Below are positions 5,417 through 9,430 of a stretch of 9,430 nt of DNA, piece after piece (position 1 is the stretch's first letter; the number at the start of each line of letters is the position of its first letter). Source of the DNA: JAICTV01 sp034666045 (GTDB lineage Bacteria; Planctomycetota; Phycisphaerae; Tepidisphaerales; Tepidisphaeraceae); contig JAXDMN010000351.1 in assembly GCA_034666045.1 (NCBI GenBank), forward strand, positions 1 through 9,430. Reading direction: 5' to 3'. Under the pieces are notes generated by a model. It was given only the letters and a program-made list of their open reading frames with translations, was not told the DNA's origin and searched no databases. A program made the position numbers and the translations under genes.

Positions 5417-6241
5417 TCAGCACAACCCATATCGCGCCAGCGCCGCGTGGACGCCGTGGTCGTTGTTGCTTGGGGCGATCCAGTCGGCGGCGTCTTTCAC
5501 CAGCGGGTGAGCGTTGTCCATCGCGACGCTGACGCCGGCGGTTTGCAGCATGCCGACGTCGTTGGGGGCGTCGCCGATCGCCATCACTTGTTCGATCGGG
5601 ATGCCGTACCACTTCGCGACTTTTTCCAGCGCGACCGCCTTGCTGACCTGCGGGTGCATGATCTGGAGGAGGTCGCGGTCGGTTTTCAGGATCGTGACCT
5701 GGCCCTCGAATTCCTGGGCGAGGATGTCTTCGAGGCGCAGGACGATGCGCGGCTCGGCGAGCAACATCAGCTTCGTGATCGGCTGGGCGCAGAGCTCGTC
5801 GACCGGGCAGATGACGTCCGGCTTGAAGAGTTTTCCGGTTTCCGTCGTGTGCGAGCCGTCGTCGACGCGGTCGGTGAGCCACCGGTCGAGCACTTCGGCG
5901 GTGACGATCACCTCGTCGAACATATCGCGCGCGTGCTCGATGATCTGCCGGGCGAGCTTGCCGCGAATCGGACGGTGGAAGACCACGCGCTGGCCCGGCT
6001 CGTCCCAGATCAGCGCGCCGTTGTAATTGATCTGCAAGGTGTCGAGGCCGAGCGATTGGTAAATGTGCCGCACGCTGCGCGGCGGACGCGCCGAGGCGAT
6101 GATGACCTTCACGTCGCGCTGCGGCAGGCACATCAGCGCGCCGGCGGTCTGCTCGGTGATTTCTTTCGAGTCGTTCAAGAGCGTGCCGTCAAGATCGACG
6201 GCGACGAGACGGATCGGCGGCTGCGGCGGCGGAACATCCAT
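5417..6241 (-). CDS. Cof-type HAD-IIB family phosphatase
   Basis: This 274-aa cytosolic protein carries all HAD superfamily motifs. Motif I is DLDGT with the nucleophile D16 and acid/base D18. Motif II is IIASAR with S50. The lysine is K201 in VSKAVAL, and motif IV is GDAPND with D224, N227 and D228. The INYNGALI segment (71-78) and the mid-protein cap insertion are typical of subclass IIB, Cof/YidA-like hydrolases, which dephosphorylate sugar phosphates, nucleotides or cofactors using Mg2+. The true substrate cannot be told. It starts with a proline-rich stretch MDVPPPQPP. No ribosome-binding site precedes the ATG. It begins 27 bases after addA stops on the same strand, so it may depend on readthrough from addA. 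Its stop lies 15 bases from that of the convergent DUF4926-like gene. Confidence 0.92.
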   Translation of the reverse strand: MDVPPPQPPIRLVAVDLDGTLLNDSKEITEQTAGALMCLPQRDVKVIIASARPPRSVRHIYQSLGLDTLQINYNGALIWDEPGQRVVFHRPIRGKLARQIIEHARDMFDEVIVTAEVLDRWLTDRVDDGSHTTETGKLFKPDVICPVDELCAQPITKLMLLAEPRIVLRLEDILAQEFEGQVTILKTDRDLLQIMHPQVSKAVALEKVAKWYGIPIEQVMAIGDAPNDVGMLQTAGVSVAMDNAHPLVKDAADWIAPSNNDHGVHAALARYGLC

Positions 6242-6268
6242 GGCTTGGGGGATTCTAAGTGGGATTGT

Positions 6269-9200
6269 TTAGAGCGTCACTGTTCTGCGCGCGGCGAGAA
6301 ACACCAGGTGAACCGCCGCGACCGGCTTGCCGGAGACGGCTTTGATCGCGCGGCGGTACAGATCCATCTGCCCGCGATAAAACTCCACCCGCTCATCGAT
6401 CGTCCGCTCATCGACGCGATCGGTCTTGTAATCGACGACCTCCAGCCCGCGCTCCGTCTGTAGAAGCACATCGGCGCGGCTGCGGATCATGACACGATCC
6501 TGCGGATCATCCGACCGCGCCGTCGCATCCAATTCGTGCGGCGGAAGCGACAGATAAATCGGCAGCTCGCGCCGCGTCGTCTTCACGTGCGCGCGCAGCA
6601 ACTCGCCGATCGCGCTGCCGACCAGCCAGCAGATCGAATCGACGTCGACCGATTGAGCGGCGGCGGGGGCGATGAGACGTTTTTCCACCAGGTGGGATAT
6701 CTGGGCCTTCAAATCCGCCGGATCGCACGGGCGGGCGAAGTCGAGGTGCTGAAGGACCAGATGGGTCGCTTCGCCGACGTCGGCGGCGGACGGTTTCAGC
6801 TCGGTGCGGACCGCGCGCGGCAGCTCGAGCGTTTTCAAAAACTCCGGGGGCGGCGGCATCGAGGCGGACCGGGCGCGCGGCGTCAGCACGGGCGCGGGCT
6901 TTGTTTTTTTCGTTAACGCCGTCGCGGCTTCGACGGCGCTGAGCTTGGTAAACGGCTCAAACGGATACGTCGTCGTCAACCGCGCGATGATGTCGGCGGC
7001 CGCCGCATCCGACGGCAGCTTTTTATCGAGCGGCACGAGGCGCGACAGACGTTGCTGCCGCTCGCCTTCGGTCGGGCGAAGCGATTCGGGCGACGGCCAG
7101 GCTTTTACCTCATCCACGCTGTGCGGGATGATTTTGATCGGCTCGCCGCACGACAATCGCGTCGCCGCGGCGACCGGGCCGAGCCAGTCGAGCATGCAGG
7201 TGGCGCCGACGACGGCGTCGGTTGGCAACGGCCCGTCATGTTTCGCCCAGCGCGCTGTCCACGCCTCGTGAGCCGTCGGTTTGCACGTGCCGATGCAGAT
7301 CAGATGTTCCTTCGCGCGCGTCATCGCGACGTAGAGCACGCGCAGCTCCTCGGCCATGGATTGTCGGCGCAGCCGTGTCGAGACCAGCGTCGATGCGAGC
7401 GACGGATAGCGCACCTGCCGCGCTTCGTCGACGACGTCCATGCCGAGGTACGCGTGGCGATCGACCAGGATCGAGCCGGCGCAGTCGCTGAGATTGATCC
7501 GCTTGCCCAGGTCCGGCAGGAAAACGACCGGGAACTCCAACCCCTTCGAATGGTGCACGGTCATGATGCGCACGACATCTTCGCCTTCACTGACGACCGG
7601 CGGCTGGCCGAGGTCGGATTCGTCGCGAAGCTGATCGAGGAACGCGAGGAAGCGCGCCAGCCCCTGGCGCTGGAACGATCCGAACTGCCGAGCGCGATCG
7701 TGCAGGTCGATGAGGTTCGCCTTGCGCTGCTCGCCGTCGCGCAGGCCGGCGCAGAAGGCGAGGTAGCCGGTGGAGTCATAGACGTCCCAGATCAGTTCCG
7801 CGAGCGGGCGGCGCTGGGCCATCAGCCGCCAGCGGTCGAGTTGCTTGAGCACGTCGCGCAGCTTGGCCGCGAGCTCATCGTCGCGATGGCGCGCGTATTT
7901 TGTGACCGCCTGGTGGAAGGTGACGGACTTGTCCGGGAATGCGATGCGGATGCGCGCGAGCGCGTCTTCCGGCTCCGGCAGGCTGGCGATCGGGCTGCGC
8001 AGCACGGCGGCGAGCGGAATATCTTGTGCGCGATTATCGAGCACCTTCAGCAGCGACAGCACGTCGTTCACTTCCATCGAATCGAAATAACCGGTGCTGC
8101 TGTCGCTGTGCACCGGAATGCCGCTGCGGCGAAGTACTTCGGCGTAGTCTTCGCCCTTGTACTTCATCGAGCGGAGAAGAATGACGATGTCGCCGTAACG
8201 AATGGGCCGCGGCGTGAGCTGATTGGTCTGCCGGTCGCGCTCGACGACGTGTTTTGCGGACATGAGCTCGCGGATGCGATGTGCGATGAGCATCGCCTCG
8301 CGCTGGGTGCGGTCGGGCTCCGCTTCGTTTTCGGTTTCGGGTTCCTCGTCGTCGTCCGCGGAATCGAGATTCGTCGGAAGCAGGTGCAGTTCGATCGGGG
8401 AGCCGGTGAAGCCGGACGATTGATCACCAACGGGATACTCGATCCCCGGATGCAGTTTGTGCGTCGCGTCGTATTCGATGTCGGCAGCGTCGCGCGTCAT
8501 GAGTCGCTGGAAGACGTGATTCAGTACCGTCAGCAGCGGCGCGCGACTCCGAAAATTCGCCTGCAAATCGATCATCTCACCGTCCGCGGCAGTGCGACCG
8601 TCGCTTGCGCCTTCGCGAAACCGCCTCTGCCGATCGAGAAAACGCGTCGGTTCCGCAAGTCGAAACCGATAGATGCTCTGCTTCACATCCCCCACGCAGA
8701 ACATGTTTGTTGGCTGACTCGCGAGCGACAGGATCGCATCCTGCACCTCGTTGATGTCCTGATATTCATCGACCAGGACGTGCGCGAATTGTCGGTGCAA
8801 CATTCGTGCGACGGATGAGGGGGCGAGCTCGTTCGACGCCGGATCGCGCAGCGCGCGCAGTGTCAGCCGCTCGAGATCCGAAAAATCGACGCCGCGCATC
8901 GCCGCTTTCGCGCGGACGTAGCGCTCCCCAAACTCTTCGACGAGATCGAGAAAGACGTTCGCGTGCGGCACGACCGCGGTCAGCCCGTCGCGCCATTGCT
9001 GCGTCGAGAACGCCAGGATTTTCCGCAACGCGCCGTCCTTGATCTCCTTGCGCACGCGGTCGACCAGCCCTTTGGCGATCTCCTTCCCCGGCGTCAACTC
9101 TGGGATCGGTGGGAGGCGGGAAAAATCGACGTCGAGCGACGCGGCGACGGCGTCGATGCCTTTTCCACTCAACAGGTCGGACCAGTCCTCGATGATCGTC

Positions 9201-9430
9201 GCGCACTTTTGCAATTCTGCTTCGTATTTTGCGAATCCAGTCATGCCGGAGACGATTGAGAGCGCGCTGGCGCAGGATGCGCGCAGCGCCGCGATGCCGC
9301 GGTGGATTTCTGATTCGAGTTCGGCGCCGAGCGCGCTCGTGCGGAAATCATGGGTCGCAGCTTCGATGAGGCGATGGCGCGAAGAGGCAAGCCAGGTTTG
9401 AGGATCGACCAGGCTGCCGAGCAGGTTGTG
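6269..9430 (-). CDS. addA: AddA-type UvrD/RecB helicase-nuclease, N-terminus off window
   Basis: AddA, with AddB, unwinds and resects double-strand DNA ends for RecA-dependent repair. The frame has no stop up to base 9430, so 1053 residues are visible and the beginning, including Walker A, lies outside. In order: VDEYQD (motif II, near residues 220-225), GDVKQSIYRFR (motif III, near 247-257), NFRS (motif IV, near 292-295), MTVHHSKGLEFPVV (motif V, near 623-636) and LYVAMTRAK (motif VI, near 699-707). A RecB-family nuclease follows: His near 890 in GEATHLVL, REL near 955, Asp near 987 in RADVLL, DYKTD at 1000-1004 and YRGQMDLY. All expected metal-binding and catalytic residues are present, so the nuclease should be active. 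An acidic, probably disordered insert (DDDEEPETENEAEPD) lies near residues 358-372. An AddB partner is expected beyond the right edge. The nuclease next to a UvrD helicase separates it from UvrD, Rep and PcrA. Confidence 0.93.
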   Translation of the reverse strand, partial: HNLLGSLVDPQTWLASSRHRLIEAATHDFRTSALGAELESEIHRGIAALRASCASALSIVSGMTGFAKYEAELQKCATIIEDWSDLLSGKGIDAVAASLDVDFSRLPPIPELTPGKEIAKGLVDRVRKEIKDGALRKILAFSTQQWRDGLTAVVPHANVFLDLVEEFGERYVRAKAAMRGVDFSDLERLTLRALRDPASNELAPSSVARMLHRQFAHVLVDEYQDINEVQDAILSLASQPTNMFCVGDVKQSIYRFRLAEPTRFLDRQRRFREGASDGRTAADGEMIDLQANFRSRAPLLTVLNHVFQRLMTRDAADIEYDATHKLHPGIEYPVGDQSSGFTGSPIELHLLPTNLDSADDDEEPETENEAEPDRTQREAMLIAHRIRELMSAKHVVERDRQTNQLTPRPIRYGDIVILLRSMKYKGEDYAEVLRRSGIPVHSDSSTGYFDSMEVNDVLSLLKVLDNRAQDIPLAAVLRSPIASLPEPEDALARIRIAFPDKSVTFHQAVTKYARHRDDELAAKLRDVLKQLDRWRLMAQRRPLAELIWDVYDSTGYLAFCAGLRDGEQRKANLIDLHDRARQFGSFQRQGLARFLAFLDQLRDESDLGQPPVVSEGEDVVRIMTVHHSKGLEFPVVFLPDLGKRINLSDCAGSILVDRHAYLGMDVVDEARQVRYPSLASTLVSTRLRRQSMAEELRVLYVAMTRAKEHLICIGTCKPTAHEAWTARWAKHDGPLPTDAVVGATCMLDWLGPVAAATRLSCGEPIKIIPHSVDEVKAWPSPESLRPTEGERQQRLSRLVPLDKKLPSDAAAADIIARLTTTYPFEPFTKLSAVEAATALTKKTKPAPVLTPRARSASMPPPPEFLKTLELPRAVRTELKPSAADVGEATHLVLQHLDFARPCDPADLKAQISHLVEKRLIAPAAAQSVDVDSICWLVGSAIGELLRAHVKTTRRELPIYLSLPPHELDATARSDDPQDRVMIRSRADVLLQTERGLEVVDYKTDRVDERTIDERVEFYRGQMDLYRRAIKAVSGKPVAAVHLVFLAARRTVTL

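Noticed and set aside
5292..6131. 279-aa minus-strand frame inside the HAD region
   Set aside because: It overlaps the HAD frame that holds every catalytic motif, and is proline/arginine-rich as expected of a shadow frame.
5447..6463. 338-aa plus-strand open frame across the HAD gene and the end of addA
   Set aside because: It is antisense to two recognised genes, and its residues (many Asp, Arg, Val) reflect the complement of their codons.
7052..8818. 588-aa plus-strand open frame opposite addA
   Set aside because: It lies wholly antisense to conserved helicase motifs, has no family pattern or ribosome-binding site, and arises from G/C-rich third positions in the true gene.
1..9430. CRISPR array, tRNA, rRNA or insertion sequence
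   Set aside because: I found no regularly spaced repeats, tRNA-like cloverleaf, or transposase-like protein in any frame read.

Overview
The window looks like chromosomal DNA of a GC-rich, gene-dense bacterium. A planctomycete (Phycisphaerae-like) source is my best guess. It rests on the mix of an AddA-type recombination nuclease, a secreted sialidase-fold protein with a C-terminal sandwich-like domain, a possible sigma-54 promoter and DUF6883/DUF4926 small genes. No marker gene proves this. I see no tRNA, rRNA, CRISPR array, insertion sequence or prophage gene.

Layout, left to right. Positions 1-280 hold the probable tail of an off-window gene (stop at 61-63), a perfect 13-bp terminator hairpin (100-129) and a near-consensus -24/-12 promoter (207-222). 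That promoter faces a 75-aa zinc-ribbon protein (281-508, +). Next, on the minus strand, is the tRNA pseudouridine-13 synthase truD (502-1875), whose stop overlaps the zinc-ribbon gene. A nested inverted repeat lies between truD and a divergent zinc-independent quinone-oxidoreductase-like MDR gene (2025-3032, +). This MDR gene ends exactly where a convergent exported sialidase-fold (BNR/Asp-box) gene ends (3033-4811, -). Divergent from that gene is a two-gene small-protein unit, DUF6883-like (4825-5148) and DUF4926-like (5153-5401). Last come a Cof-type HAD phosphatase (5417-6241, -) and, upstream of it on the same strand, addA (6269-9430, -), which runs off the right edge without its N-terminus.

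The genes do not form one pathway. They cover RNA modification, redox metabolism, an envelope or secreted protein, a hypothetical small-protein pair, a phosphatase and double-strand-break repair. Only two pairs look co-transcribed: DUF6883/DUF4926 (4-bp gap) and addA/HAD (27-bp gap). All three convergent junctions are very tight (7-bp overlap, 0 bp, 15 bp) and have no visible terminator. The less ordinary signals are the sigma-54-like promoter on the zinc-ribbon gene, the dyad between truD and the MDR gene, and the lower-GC DUF6883/DUF4926 pair.
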